From Acidisoma cellulosilyticum (GTDB lineage Bacteria; Pseudomonadota; Alphaproteobacteria; Acetobacterales; Acetobacteraceae): DNA of 64,000 nt. The DNA is taken from the NCBI RefSeq assembly GCF_020621385.1, contig NZ_JAESVA010000001.1, positions 1 through 64,000 of the forward strand, given 5' to 3'. Below are positions 1 to 8,311 of this stretch, in pieces (the stretch's first letter is position 1; every line of letters starts with the position of its first letter). The notes beneath the pieces are model-generated. The model was not told where the DNA came from and searched no databases. It worked only from the letters and a program-made list of their open reading frames with translations. A program made the position numbers and the translations under genes.

Positions 1-9
1 GGCAAAGGC

Positions 10-396
10 TCAGTTTGCTGTCATGTTCGGCGAACGCCTCAAACGGGCAGCCGCATAGCAATGTTCGACAGCACCGGCCAAACACGAAATTCCTGACACT
101 CCCTCAAAAAAGACCGTCTGGCCAGGTCGCAGCAAAGCATAAGCGGCATCGGCAATCGCACGCTTCGCCTCGATATGCCGCTGCTCGCGCAGGTCAAAGG
201 CCAATTCGGACCCCGTCGCCTGCATCAGCCGGGCGCCACCATGCACCCGTTCGATAACGCCCTCTTCCTCCAGCAGCTTGAGGTCGCGCCTGATCGTGGG
301 CTCGGACGCGCCGGTGGCGACAGCCAGTTCCTGAATGGTCTGGGAGCCTGCCTGGTAAAGCTGCCTGCGAATGGCGTCGAGCCGATCTGACTGCAA
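10..396 (-). pseudogene. Truncated DeoR/GlpR-family transcriptional regulator
   Basis: The product has the N-terminal DeoR winged helix (about 15-70 of the open frame; motif SEPTIRRDLKLLEEEG followed by VHGGA) and only the first part of the C-terminal sugar-phosphate sensor domain. It reads through FFEG and then ends at a TGA at 10-12. The family is normally about 250 residues, so roughly 100 C-terminal residues are missing, and the last 25 residues do not look like the family. A TTG at 396 with AGG upstream is the likelier start; the open frame extends to 456, but its beginning overlaps a TTGACA that looks like a promoter -35 element. I read it as decayed, although a frameshift error cannot be excluded this close to the window edge. 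Its original target operon is not visible. Confidence 0.6.
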
Positions 397-532
397 GAGA
401 TTGCCTATTGATTGATCGTCGCGATCATAGTCACGCGACGATAAGATCAATGTCAATCATATTTATGATCTTTTTTGATCATTATGCTCCGATCCAGCCT
501 CTGCCGGATAGGACAGCCCGACATGCGAACAG

Positions 533-560
533 AAAAAAGGGCGCCTTGCGGCGCCCTTTT
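533..560 (-). terminator. Rho-independent terminator
   Basis: A perfect 7-bp stem GGGCGCC/GGCGCCC closes a GCAA tetraloop when read on the minus strand and is followed by six T. A-run and T-run flank both sides, so it can work in both directions. It lies about 20 bases downstream of the His-rich peptide gene and separates it from the truncated DeoR gene. Confidence 0.85.
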
Positions 561-580
561 CCGGCAATCCCGTTAAGGGA

Positions 581-757
581 TCAGTTGTAACGCCAATAGC
601 CATGCGGGTGACCGTGATCGTGATACCAGGAGCGATGATGGTAATGATGGTGATTGTGGTAGTAATCAGCGTGAGCCGCCGAAACAGTACCCGCAACCGC
701 ACCGGAAAGAGCAAGCACCATCAGCACCGGCCGTAAGTTTCGCGCGATAAATTTCAT
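581..757 (-). CDS. Small secreted histidine-rich protein
   Basis: The gene encodes 58 residues, starting at ATG 757 with GGGAGA about 8 bases upstream and ending TGA 581. Residues 1-30 form a Sec signal peptide: KFIAR positive start, hydrophobic VLMVLALSGAVAG, and cleavage after AHA. The mature 28 residues are almost all His, Tyr, Trp, Arg and Asp, with ten histidines in clusters such as HNHHHYHH. This is seen directly; metal binding (Cu, Ni or Zn) in the periplasm is inference from composition. It is a monocistronic unit between a TATAAT box at 815-820 and a strong terminator at 533-560. I do not recognise a named family. Confidence 0.75.
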   Translation of the reverse strand: MKFIARNLRPVLMVLALSGAVAGTVSAAHADYYHNHHHYHHRSWYHDHGHPHGYWRYN

Positions 758-814
758 AATCTATCTCCCGTTCAATTCTGAGAACCACGTTGAATTCTGT
801 GTTCGTCAGCTGGA

Positions 815-820
815 ATTATA
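815..820 (-). promoter_or_regulatory. Probable -10 box of the His-rich peptide gene
   Basis: A perfect TATAAT is read on the minus strand about 60 bases before the start codon at 757. The -35 region (about 838-845) is weak, which would fit an activated promoter. The leader between contains a repeated GAATTC-containing motif (GTTGAATTCTG and GTTCAATTCTG). Confidence 0.4.
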
Positions 821-928
821 GATGTGGCCGAAACGGCTTTCCTTCAAGTCCGAAATGCTTCACAGCAACACTGCGTCACGTAATGCCTCGCAACGGCCAC
901 AACACCGCGGCGATAGCAGGGCGCCCAC

Positions 929-2125
929 CTAGATAGGGGCAGCTTTCGGCTCTGAAAGGGTGGTTAGAGCATTCATTTCCGTGAGGATCATGACGCGGTC
1001 GCGGCCGCCGCGCTTGGCCTGGTACAGCGCGTCATCCGCGGCCGCGATGACCCTTGCCGCCTCGGCGCATGATGACGGCTCGACCAGCGCCACGCCGATG
1101 CTGATGGTGACGATTCCGGCCGAATGCGCCTCATGCGGCAGGCGCAAATCCCGCACCGCCCGGCGCAACCGCTCGGCGAATTCCGCAACCGCAGCCCCAT
1201 CCGGCAAGGACAGCAAAGCCACGAATTCCTCGCCACCATAGCGGTAGATGCGACCCCCGACGGAGGTCAGCACCGTCTTGAGCGCTTGGGCAATCTGGCG
1301 GAGGCAGGCATCGCCCTGCGGATGGCCGTAGCGGTCATTGTAGGATTTGAAATGATCGGCATCCATCATGATGACCGCCAGCGCCTGCCGCCGCCGCGAT
1401 GTCTCCATCATCTGCGCAGCCAGCCTTTCGTCGAAGGCGCGCCTGTTCTCAACCCCGGTCACAGCGTCGAGCATCGCGGCCTGACGATAGAGGCGGACAG
1501 TCCGGTCCCGCACCAATCCGATCAGCCCGATCGCCAGCAGCAAGGTTGTGACGAGTGAGACCAGATCCGTCAGCACAAGACCGCGCAACCGCAGCAGATG
1601 CGCGGTGGCTGGCGGCGGTGCGATCAGGTTGAACCCGGCCCAGAAGAAATAGACCCCGGCCTGCAGGGCCAATAGGCCAGCCATATAGAGGCGGAGCGCC
1701 GGATTTTCTCGCGCAAAAATCCAGACCTCACGCCCGGCGACGAGGAAAAACAGGCCGAGGACCGCGTTGGCGACGGTGATGCGAAGACCTATGCTGCCAA
1801 AGAAAGGCAGGATGGCGAAAAAGCACCACAGCAGCAGTGGCAAGGGTAGCAGAACCGGCCAAATCACCCTGCCGCGCAAACGACGGCAGGCAAACCACAA
1901 GCCAAAGCCGGCGGCTTCGATCAGCCCGTTCGACAGGATCAGGGAGAGCGGCTGCGGCAGGGTAAAGCGTATGATGATGCCGAGGCCGGCACCCAGGGTC
2001 CCGCCACACATCCAAAGCAGCGAATCCTCGCGCCGCGCATCCAGCCAGGTGACGAAATAGCTGACGCTGACCAGCAGGATGATGAGGAGATGGATGACAA
2101 GGATCGTGGCCGGGTCAAGCACCAT
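929..2125 (-). CDS. Membrane-bound diguanylate cyclase (GGDEF domain)
   Basis: This 398-residue protein makes cyclic di-GMP from two GTP at the inner membrane. Residues 1-205 hold about seven hydrophobic segments forming a membrane sensor, and residues 215-385 are the GGDEF domain. Visible motifs are DAVTGVENRRAFDERL at the domain start, MDADHFKSYNDRYGH for metal and nucleotide binding, and the active-site signature GGEEF. The position of the RxxD inhibitory site, five residues before GGEEF, reads as TSVG or similar, so product inhibition through the canonical I-site looks absent. It is a single gene, co-oriented with the porin upstream. The membrane sensor ligand is unknown. Confidence 0.9.
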   Translation of the reverse strand: MVLDPATILVIHLLIILLVSVSYFVTWLDARREDSLLWMCGGTLGAGLGIIIRFTLPQPLSLILSNGLIEAAGFGLWFACRRLRGRVIWPVLLPLPLLLWCFFAILPFFGSIGLRITVANAVLGLFFLVAGREVWIFARENPALRLYMAGLLALQAGVYFFWAGFNLIAPPPATAHLLRLRGLVLTDLVSLVTTLLLAIGLIGLVRDRTVRLYRQAAMLDAVTGVENRRAFDERLAAQMMETSRRRQALAVIMMDADHFKSYNDRYGHPQGDACLRQIAQALKTVLTSVGGRIYRYGGEEFVALLSLPDGAAVAEFAERLRRAVRDLRLPHEAHSAGIVTISIGVALVEPSSCAEAARVIAAADDALYQAKRGGRDRVMILTEMNALTTLSEPKAAPI

Positions 2126-2211
2126 CGGCGAGGCGTCGTCCTTATACCGGGGAACTGCTGACTAAGCGCAGGCGCCAGGCATCATTGCCAGCGCCAGCTT
2201 GCACAGACCTT

Positions 2212-3489
2212 CTACCACTGAATCTGCGTGCCCAAACCGAAAAGCTGTGACTGGACATTATTATGTTCGGTACCGGCATCGCCGGTTGCGAAGTCATAGC
2301 CGCCCTGCTGGCGCGTGCCGAAAAGGTAATCGGCAAACAAGTTGACGCCCGGCACCAGCGTATAGGTCAAGCCGGCGGCCAGACCGTTATTCTGCTGCTG
2401 TCCCGTCGTCAGGCCAGCACCGGTGATGGTGGCGCCGGAACCGGTATCGATGCCGCCCGGCAGATCACCGGTCTGGGTGAAGCGATAGAAGCTCGCCCCC
2501 AGCACGACCGGCCCCAGCGCATATTGCGCGCCGGCCATCCAACCGATCGCCTTGCTGCCGCCGTCGGGCTCCAACTGGAAGGTGAAGCCGTCCGCCATAT
2601 TGAAGGCGCCGGTCACGGCATTGCCGCCGACCGTGAGTCCGCCATAGGTCAGCGTCGCGCCGCCCGTGAAAATGCTCATGTCCTTATAGCCGGTGACACC
2701 CTTGGGATCGCCGGTGTTCGCGACCTGGCCGGCGGTCGTGTAGTCCAGCCCGATCTGCAGCCCGACAGGTCCAAGGGCCTGAGTATATTGCCCACCGATA
2801 TCAAGCATATTGCGCGGCATGCCGCCCGCGATCGGCGTCGCCGAGGTCGTAACCGCCGGGGCGTAATTCGAACCCGTCTGGTTCGGCGTGAAGCCGGCAG
2901 AGAATTGGAAACCGGCCAGGGCCGGCGACAGATAGACGATCTTATCGCTGGCCTGATCATAGGCCGCACCGCTATCCGGGAAGGGATAGACCGGATTGGC
3001 GGCCGAAGGAATCATCCCCTCGATATCGCCGTTCCAACCGCCGTCATTGAAGCCTTCGAAAAAGCCCGTCTCGGTCAAAACCGAGGGACCGTTCTGCTGA
3101 CCGAAGCTGATCTGACCCAGTTGCGGCAGACCGAGATAGCCGTAAGCCTGAAAGACGTACAGCGTCTCGCTGCTCGCCGATGCGCTGCCGTTCGTGCGGA
3201 TTTCGGCGGAGGCGCCGTAATGCAGCCCATTGGGCGCGACACCCTGAAAATTGGGATAAAGGCGTAGATAGCCGAGGAAGCTGCTGGTCGAGGTCTTGGT
3301 GCCGCCAATATTGTCGAGGGAGGAGCCTTCAACCCCGGCGTACCAGTTGACGCGGCCATTGAGATGCACGGCCACCTGGCCGGGTGCGAGATTGGTATCG
3401 GGCGTGGCCTGGGCCAAAGCCGGGGCCGCGCGACCCAGGCCAGCCAGCAGGATGACGGTAGCGACGCTACCGAGCCATAAGCCACGCAT
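2212..3489 (-). CDS. Outer-membrane porin
   Basis: The 425-residue product starts at ATG 3489, chosen because GGAGAAGGAGAGGG precedes it; an upstream in-frame ATG at 3549 has no such site. Residues 1-26 are a signal peptide ending at ALAQ. The mature part has alternating polar and aromatic beta-strand composition (repeated YGGLTVGGNAV, LGASFYRFT and LTYTLVPGVNLFADYLFG) and ends in an aromatic Trp, as needed for BAM-mediated insertion. It fits the general Gram-negative porin fold of 16 strands used for passive diffusion of small solutes. Substrate specificity cannot be read. It is monocistronic and probably well expressed, given the strong ribosome site. Confidence 0.85.
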   Translation of the reverse strand: MRGLWLGSVATVILLAGLGRAAPALAQATPDTNLAPGQVAVHLNGRVNWYAGVEGSSLDNIGGTKTSTSSFLGYLRLYPNFQGVAPNGLHYGASAEIRTNGSASASSETLYVFQAYGYLGLPQLGQISFGQQNGPSVLTETGFFEGFNDGGWNGDIEGMIPSAANPVYPFPDSGAAYDQASDKIVYLSPALAGFQFSAGFTPNQTGSNYAPAVTTSATPIAGGMPRNMLDIGGQYTQALGPVGLQIGLDYTTAGQVANTGDPKGVTGYKDMSIFTGGATLTYGGLTVGGNAVTGAFNMADGFTFQLEPDGGSKAIGWMAGAQYALGPVVLGASFYRFTQTGDLPGGIDTGSGATITGAGLTTGQQQNNGLAAGLTYTLVPGVNLFADYLFGTRQQGGYDFATGDAGTEHNNVQSQLFGLGTQIQW

Positions 3490-3666
3490 AACCCTCTCCT
3501 TCTCCGCCACTGACAGTGCTTTACGTCTCGGCAGGGCGAGTCGCGACATGACAATCCAGGCTAGCCTCGCAGGCTTTAAATCTCAGCGCATAACCGACGA
3601 CAATGGGGGCCTCCGCTCAGGACCCCGGCTCAGAACGCAGGGCTCACACAGGGGTGAGCTGGCCTT

Positions 3667-4341
3667 CTAAAGTAGCCCGGCCGCGATATTGACGGTCAGA
3701 GCCAGAATGACCGTGTTGAAGGTGAAACCCACGAAGCCGTGCAAGGTTGCCAGTCGGCGGATCTTCCGCGCGGTGATATCGACATCGGATACCTGAAAGG
3801 TCATGCCAAGGACCATCGCGAAATAAAGAAAATCGAGATAGTCCGGCTCGGGTTCATGCGGAAAATCCAACCCGCCGTCCATGGCATCGCTGCCGTCGGA
3901 ATAGGAATAGAATTCGTGGGCATAGCGCAGCGCGAAGATGAGCTGCATCGTGAGCCAGGAGAGTATCAGCGTAACGATCACCAAAGCGAGGTGAAAGGCC
4001 TTGGTCTCGCCCTTCAGGCTGCTGATATTCTTGAACTCGATCACCACGACAAGAACGCTGGCGACGATCGCCGCGAGCGAGATGGTGAAGACCGTCCATT
4101 CCCCCGCCTGCTGGGCTTTGGCCCGCGCCGGCATGTCGATCGGTGATGTGCGGACCATGGTGATCCCCCACAGCACCAGCAATACCAAGGCGCCGATATC
4201 CCAGCTCAGCACCAGATGCCCCTGCCCGCCGGCCTCGGCCTTAATGAACCCGCGCGGCAACAGCAGAGCAGCCGCAAGGCCGGCAATGACAGCCGCGCCG
4301 AGCTGAATGCGGCTGGTCAGGAAAAGGGGAAGCTGCTTCAT
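3667..4341 (-). CDS. DUF1345 family integral membrane protein
   Basis: A protein of about 224 residues starting at ATG 4341 (CGGGAA upstream); the frame is open to 4428 but those residues look non-coding. It has about five to six transmembrane segments, including IQLGAAVIAGLAAALLLP, IGALVLLVLWGI and FTISLAAIVASVLVVV, and the conserved block LDFLYFAMVLGMTFQVSDVDIT near residue 165. That block is characteristic of DUF1345, a family with no established biochemical function. It lies between the porin and the divergent AGE isomerase. I cannot assign a role. Confidence 0.8.
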   Translation of the reverse strand: MKQLPLFLTSRIQLGAAVIAGLAAALLLPRGFIKAEAGGQGHLVLSWDIGALVLLVLWGITMVRTSPIDMPARAKAQQAGEWTVFTISLAAIVASVLVVVIEFKNISSLKGETKAFHLALVIVTLILSWLTMQLIFALRYAHEFYSYSDGSDAMDGGLDFPHEPEPDYLDFLYFAMVLGMTFQVSDVDITARKIRRLATLHGFVGFTFNTVILALTVNIAAGLL

Positions 4342-4479
4342 GAAATTCCCGCCGCTCGGCCCGGAAAGCCGGTTCAAAACAAGATCATAAATGCCCTCGC
4401 TGCGCTGTGACACAAGGGCCGCTTGCACGCGGCTCTGGTCTCTGCGACTGCAATGCCATAACGATCCGGGGAGATAAAA

Positions 4480-5718
4480 ATGTCGCCGTCACCAAGCGCT
4501 CATGCCGCAGAAACCTCAGGCTGGACGGGGCGACCCAACCATCGCCGTTGGCTGCAGGCCCAGGCCGATGCGCTGCTGCGCCAATTCCAATTCGTCTCCA
4601 TCGACAAAGCGGGCGGCTTTTTTGACCTCGACATCGCGGGACAACCGCGGCGGGAGACCCAGATCCGTGAATTGGTGACGACGACGCGGGTGACCCACTG
4701 CTTTGCCATCGCCCATATGATGGGCTGGCCCGGCGCCGACGCGCTGGTGCGGCATGGTCTGACAGCGCTTTGGGACCTTCATCGCGACGCGGTTCATGGT
4801 GGCTATCGCTGGCAGGCCGGGCCGGGCGCAGATGACAGCAAGCAAGCCTATGGCCATGCCTTCGTCCTGCTGGCGGCGAGCACGGCCAAGATGGCCGGCT
4901 TCGCCGAAGCGGATGCTATTCTGGCCGATGTCACCCAGGTTCTGAACCAGCATTTCTGGGAAAGCGACCCTGGCGCGACGGCCGAGGAATTCGCCGCAGA
5001 CTGGAGCCCGATCAGCAACTATCGCGGCCAGAACGCCAATATGCATCTGACGGAAGCCCTGATGGCAGCCTTCGAGGCGACCGGCGAGCGTGACTACCTC
5101 AGCAAAGCCGAGAGCATCGCCGATCTGATCATCAACCGCCTTGCCCGCGCCCATGCCTGGCATGTGATCGAGCATTTCGACAGCGTCTGGCGGCCTGATT
5201 TCAACTATCGCGGCTCGGACATGTTCCGCCCTCAAGGCACGACGCCGGGCCATGCTTTGGAATGGTCGCGGCTGATCGCGCAGCTGCATATTTTGGGCGG
5301 CCGGCACAAAAGCTGGATGCCGGAAGCGGCGGCCGGTCTGTTCCGCCAGGCCGTGACCGATGGCTGGGATCGGGCGACGGGCGGCTTCTATTACACGCTC
5401 GACTATGCCAATGCGCCGCTGATCCGGGATCGGCTGTGGTGGCCTTGTTGCGAAGGTGCGGCGGCGGCGGCCTTCCTGGGGCAGATCAGCGGCGATGCTT
5501 TCTACGAAGGCTGGTATCGCCAGATCTGGGATTGGTCAGCGCAGCGTCTGGCGGACCCTGTGCATGGCGGCTGGAATCCGGAGCTGGACGACAGCCTGAC
5601 ACCGCGCCCCCGCTTCTTCACCGGCAAGCCCGATATCTATCATCTGCTGCAAAGCTTTCTCATTCCGCTTTATCCGGCGGAAGGCAGTCTGGGGGAGATG
5701 GTGCGCCGCCTGGGCTGA
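4480..5718 (+). CDS. AGE-family sugar isomerase/epimerase
   Basis: This 412-residue protein belongs to the N-acylglucosamine 2-epimerase family, an (alpha/alpha)6 barrel that interconverts aldoses, ketoses or epimers. Family landmarks are RWQAGPGADDSKQAYGHAF with a conserved His around residue 125, NANMHLTEALMAAFEAT around 185, the PGHALEWSRL block with a catalytic-type His near 260, and DRLWWPCCEGAAAA near 325. The PGHxxEW pattern is closer to D-mannose isomerase or YihS-type aldose-ketose isomerases than to true GlcNAc epimerases, but the substrate is inference. It is monocistronic and followed by a 9-bp stem-loop at 5747-5777. Confidence 0.85.
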   Translation: MSPSPSAHAAETSGWTGRPNHRRWLQAQADALLRQFQFVSIDKAGGFFDLDIAGQPRRETQIRELVTTTRVTHCFAIAHMMGWPGADALVRHGLTALWDLHRDAVHGGYRWQAGPGADDSKQAYGHAFVLLAASTAKMAGFAEADAILADVTQVLNQHFWESDPGATAEEFAADWSPISNYRGQNANMHLTEALMAAFEATGERDYLSKAESIADLIINRLARAHAWHVIEHFDSVWRPDFNYRGSDMFRPQGTTPGHALEWSRLIAQLHILGGRHKSWMPEAAAGLFRQAVTDGWDRATGGFYYTLDYANAPLIRDRLWWPCCEGAAAAAFLGQISGDAFYEGWYRQIWDWSAQRLADPVHGGWNPELDDSLTPRPRFFTGKPDIYHLLQSFLIPLYPAEGSLGEMVRRLG

Positions 5719-5746
5719 CGCCTGATTGTACCGAGCCAGGTTGAGC

Positions 5747-5777
5747 GAACGGGGCCCTATCAGCTTCTGCCCCGTTC
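5747..5777 (+). terminator. Stem-loop after the AGE isomerase gene
   Basis: GAACGGGGC pairs perfectly with GCCCCGTTC across a 13-base loop, starting 28 bases after the stop codon. No T-run follows, so it may be a 3'-end stabiliser or a Rho-assisted end rather than an intrinsic terminator. Confidence 0.45.
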
Positions 5778-6329
5778 CCTCCGGGCATAATGCCTTTCGA
5801 CATGACATCTCAACCCAATGACCGCTTCACCCACCCGAAAGCATGATTGGCCTGGCACCAGGCTTGTGGTTTTATCCTGATAAGACCTGACGAGAATTCT
5901 ACAGCCCTTGCTGAAAAAATCCTGTGAATTCAGGGATTGAATATGGGGAATGACTGCATTCCCCTCAATCGCTTTGTTATTCTCACAAGCCTGACGGAAA
6001 TGCTCAGCGCAGGGAGCGTGCGGAACTGCCATCTCAGGTTGTCGTCCTGATCGGCCCCTAGATTTTGACCTTGCACCCCCGCCGATCATGATTCGGCAGG
6101 GCAGACGCCAGGATACCGCGCAGTATCAAATAGGCCGAGCAACCACCCGTATCGCGCGCGGCATCGCTGCCCGCTGAGAGAACACCCCCAATCGCTCGCG
6201 GAAAGTTGCCGTGATTCTTTGGTTAAATCCCTTGCATTAACGCGAATGAGACGACAGTAGAGTATCGCCGTGGACTTCAACCGGCCTTCGCCTCATTTTA
6301 CTTTCAGCAGTGGTAACGGCCGGACAATA
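5778..6329. other. Intergenic region with a perfect hairpin, no gene seen
   Basis: About 550 bases lie between the AGE gene and the response regulator. Open frames on the minus strand here have no protein-like pattern. The clearest structure is GGGGAATG-ACTG-CATTCCCC at 5945-5964, an 8-bp stem with a 4-base loop. A GGAAC followed 16 bases later by CGTC (around 6022-6046) resembles the alphaproteobacterial general-stress sigma (EcfG) promoter with one mismatch in the -10; that is only suggestive. Confidence 0.4.
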
Positions 6330-6689
6330 ATGAGTGTTCTCCTTGTGGAAGATGAATGGCTAATTCGGACCATCATGGCCGAGGAATTGACCGAAGCCGG
6401 CTTCGAGGTGAAATCCTTCGAGACCGGGGATGACGCGATGTCCGAACTCGCGGCCGACGTTCCGGATTTCGATGTTCTGGTGACGGACATCCATATGCCA
6501 GGCCAAACGGATGGAATTGCGCTCGCCAAATCGGTTCGCGCGCGGTTCCCGAATGTGCCGATCATCTACACGACAGGCCGCCCCGATGCGCTGGAGCGGG
6601 CCCATCTGCCGGGCGGCAATGTCGTCACCTTGGTGAAGCCTTACAAGCCGAGCCGGTTGATCGAAGCGATCCGCAACGTCCTCAACTAA
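6330..6689 (+). CDS. Single-domain response regulator (CheY-like receiver)
   Basis: A receiver domain of about 119 residues starting at MSVLLVEDEW. The frame is open from 6270, but homology begins at ATG 6330. The acidic pair is VEDEW near residue 7, the phospho-accepting Asp is in VLVTDIHMPG, the conserved Thr is in IIYTTGR, and the conserved Lys is in LVKPYKPSRLI. There is no output domain, so it must act through a partner protein or as a phosphate sink. No kinase gene is adjacent. Similar stand-alone receivers are common in Alphaproteobacteria, and the DIHMPG variant with a Gly-Thr-Asp insertion is typical of that group. Confidence 0.88.
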   Translation: MSVLLVEDEWLIRTIMAEELTEAGFEVKSFETGDDAMSELAADVPDFDVLVTDIHMPGQTDGIALAKSVRARFPNVPIIYTTGRPDALERAHLPGGNVVTLVKPYKPSRLIEAIRNVLN

Positions 6690-6706
6690 CCGTCCTCGAC
6701 ATCGTT

Positions 6707-7384
6707 TCAGAGAGCCGCCAGCAGCGACTGAGACGACGCAACCCAACCGAAAATTCCGCCCTGAGCCTTGATCATGGCCAAGGCGCTCGCATGAAATTCC
6801 GGAAAATACGAACCGGTGCAATCCGACAGCACCAGGCAGTCGAAGCCGCGATCATTGGCTTCCCTGACAGTGGTGTGAACGCAGACCTCCGTCGTAACTC
6901 CGGTCACGATCAGACGGTCGATGCCACGCCCGCGCAGAATGGCTTCCAGGTCGGTCGCGAAGAAAGCGCCTTTGCCCGGCTTGTCGATGACCGGTTCGCC
7001 GGGGATCGGCGCCAGCTCAGCGATGATGCCGTGACCGTCCTCGCCGCGAACCAGGATACGGCCCATGGGACCGGCATCGCCGATCTTGGTCGGAAAATTG
7101 CCGCGGCGATGCTTGGCGGGCGACAGGTCCGAGAGGTCCGGCCGATGGCCTTCACGCGTATGCACCACGACCATGCCGGCAGCCCGCGCCGCCTTCAGCA
7201 CGGCAGCGGTCGGCGCAATCGCCGTCCTTAACAACCCGACGTCGTTGCCGAGCGCATCGCCGAAGCCCCCCGGCTCCAGAAAATCGCGCTGCATATCGAT
7301 GATGACGAGGGCTGTCGTCGCAGGAACGACAGGAAAATCATAGGGTTCGGCGGCAACGGAGGCTGTTTCGGCTGAAGGGCTCAC
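6707..7384 (-). CDS. Isochorismatase-like cysteine hydrolase
   Basis: This 225-residue protein has the cysteine hydrolase triad: Asp in [14 protein letters not shown], Lys in KPGKGAFF, and Cys in [16 protein letters not shown]. The family cleaves small amides, vinyl ethers or ureides, including biuret, N-carbamoylsarcosine and isochorismate. The [12 protein letters not shown] and TTEVCVHTT blocks resemble biuret and ureide hydrolases more than nicotinamidases, but this is inference. It starts at GTG 7384 (GAGAGCGGA upstream). It is probably the last gene of an operon with the lactonase (88 bases upstream) and the iron alcohol dehydrogenase. Confidence 0.85.
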   Translation of the reverse strand: MSPSAETASVAAEPYDFPVVPATTALVIIDMQRDFLEPGGFGDALGNDVGLLRTAIAPTAAVLKAARAAGMVVVHTREGHRPDLSDLSPAKHRRGNFPTKIGDAGPMGRILVRGEDGHGIIAELAPIPGEPVIDKPGKGAFFATDLEAILRGRGIDRLIVTGVTTEVCVHTTVREANDRGFDCLVLSDCTGSYFPEFHASALAMIKAQGGIFGWVASSQSLLAAL

Positions 7385-7472
7385 ATTCCGCTCTCATCTT
7401 GTCGACAAGATGAGACTAGCGGCCGCCCCGGAGGGATGCAATGACGATCTCCTCCGAAGCAGCCGCCTCAGC

Positions 7473-8267
7473 CTAGTCGTAGAAGCCGGGCGCCTGGGTG
7501 AAGCTCGGCCAGGCGTCGGGATCATGTCCCGTGACGACCTTCGCCCCTTCCCGCTCGGCCAGGGTGCGAAGTTTACGGACGGAGCGGACGGTATCGACGG
7601 TCGAAGCCAGGAACCCCGGCAGCGACTTCTCGTTCCAATGGTCCAAAGTATAGGCGGCATCCACCGTCAGCAGCAGCTTGCCGGATTTGGGCAAGCTCAC
7701 CAGGAAGGATTGATGCCCCGGCGCATGGCCGGGCGTGAAGACCGTCCGCAGCACGCCGTCACCATAGACATCGAAAAAATCATCCTGATGGCCGTTCAGG
7801 AACTGCCATGTCAGCCCGGGCCGGTCGAAATCCTTCCGGATATAGCCGCCGGCCGCGAACCAATCAGGCGTATAGGCATATTCATATTCCGAGCGCTGCA
7901 CGATATGCGTCGCATTCGGAAAACGACCGACCGCACCGGTGTGATCCAGATGCAGATGGGACTGCACGACATAGCGCACGTCCTCTGGCTTGATGCCCAT
8001 GGCGTTCAATTGCTCGACGCAGCCGTCGCTGGTCTTCATGACCGGCCAATAGACTTGGGTGATGCCCTCTCCCCACCAGCCGACCGGGTCAGTTGCACAT
8101 TCAACCGCATTTCCGCCGTCGATGACGATATGGCCTTTGGGATGCGTGATCAAAAACCAAGGCACGGGAATGGCATAGTCCGCGCCATTCCCTTCGTTCA
8201 TCTTGATGTTGTGGACTTTGCATTTGAGAATGCCGGACTGAAACATATAAAGCCGCACTTCGGTCAT
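7473..8267 (-). CDS. N-acyl homoserine lactonase / gamma-butyrolactonase family (AttM/BlcC-like)
   Basis: A 264-residue metallo-beta-lactamase-fold lactonase. Zinc ligands are visible: SHLHLDHTG (HxHxDH), His in TPGHAPGHQSF, Asp in LLTVDAAYT, and His in VTGHDPDAW. The N-terminal LYMFQSGILKCK and the WFLITHPKGHIVIDGG block are typical of the AttM/BlcC/AiiA clade, which opens gamma-lactone rings of N-acyl homoserine lactones or gamma-butyrolactone. It starts at ATG 8267 with GAGGCGGGG upstream and lies 44 bases downstream of the alcohol dehydrogenase. That pairing recalls the Agrobacterium blcBC genes, so butyrolactone or hydroxybutyrate catabolism is a reasonable inference. Confidence 0.87.
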   Translation of the reverse strand: MTEVRLYMFQSGILKCKVHNIKMNEGNGADYAIPVPWFLITHPKGHIVIDGGNAVECATDPVGWWGEGITQVYWPVMKTSDGCVEQLNAMGIKPEDVRYVVQSHLHLDHTGAVGRFPNATHIVQRSEYEYAYTPDWFAAGGYIRKDFDRPGLTWQFLNGHQDDFFDVYGDGVLRTVFTPGHAPGHQSFLVSLPKSGKLLLTVDAAYTLDHWNEKSLPGFLASTVDTVRSVRKLRTLAEREGAKVVTGHDPDAWPSFTQAPGFYD

Positions 8268-8311
8268 TTTCCCCGCCTCTTTTTATTTTTAAGCTGCATT
8301 CACGCAAAGCA

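Noticed and set aside
463-714. 83-residue open frame on the minus strand
   Set aside because: It is out of frame with the 58-residue peptide that has a ribosome site, signal peptide and terminator in the same DNA; the translation is repetitive Thr/Ile, a shadow of the His-rich codons, and it runs through the terminator.
2263-3267. Long plus-strand open frame opposite the porin
   Set aside because: Composition is shadow-like (Arg, Ala, Gly, His rich), without domain pattern; the minus-strand frame is a clear porin with signal peptide.
5760-6280. Two short minus-strand open frames in the gap before the response regulator
   Set aside because: No ribosome sites, atypical composition and no recognisable motifs; both run through hairpins.
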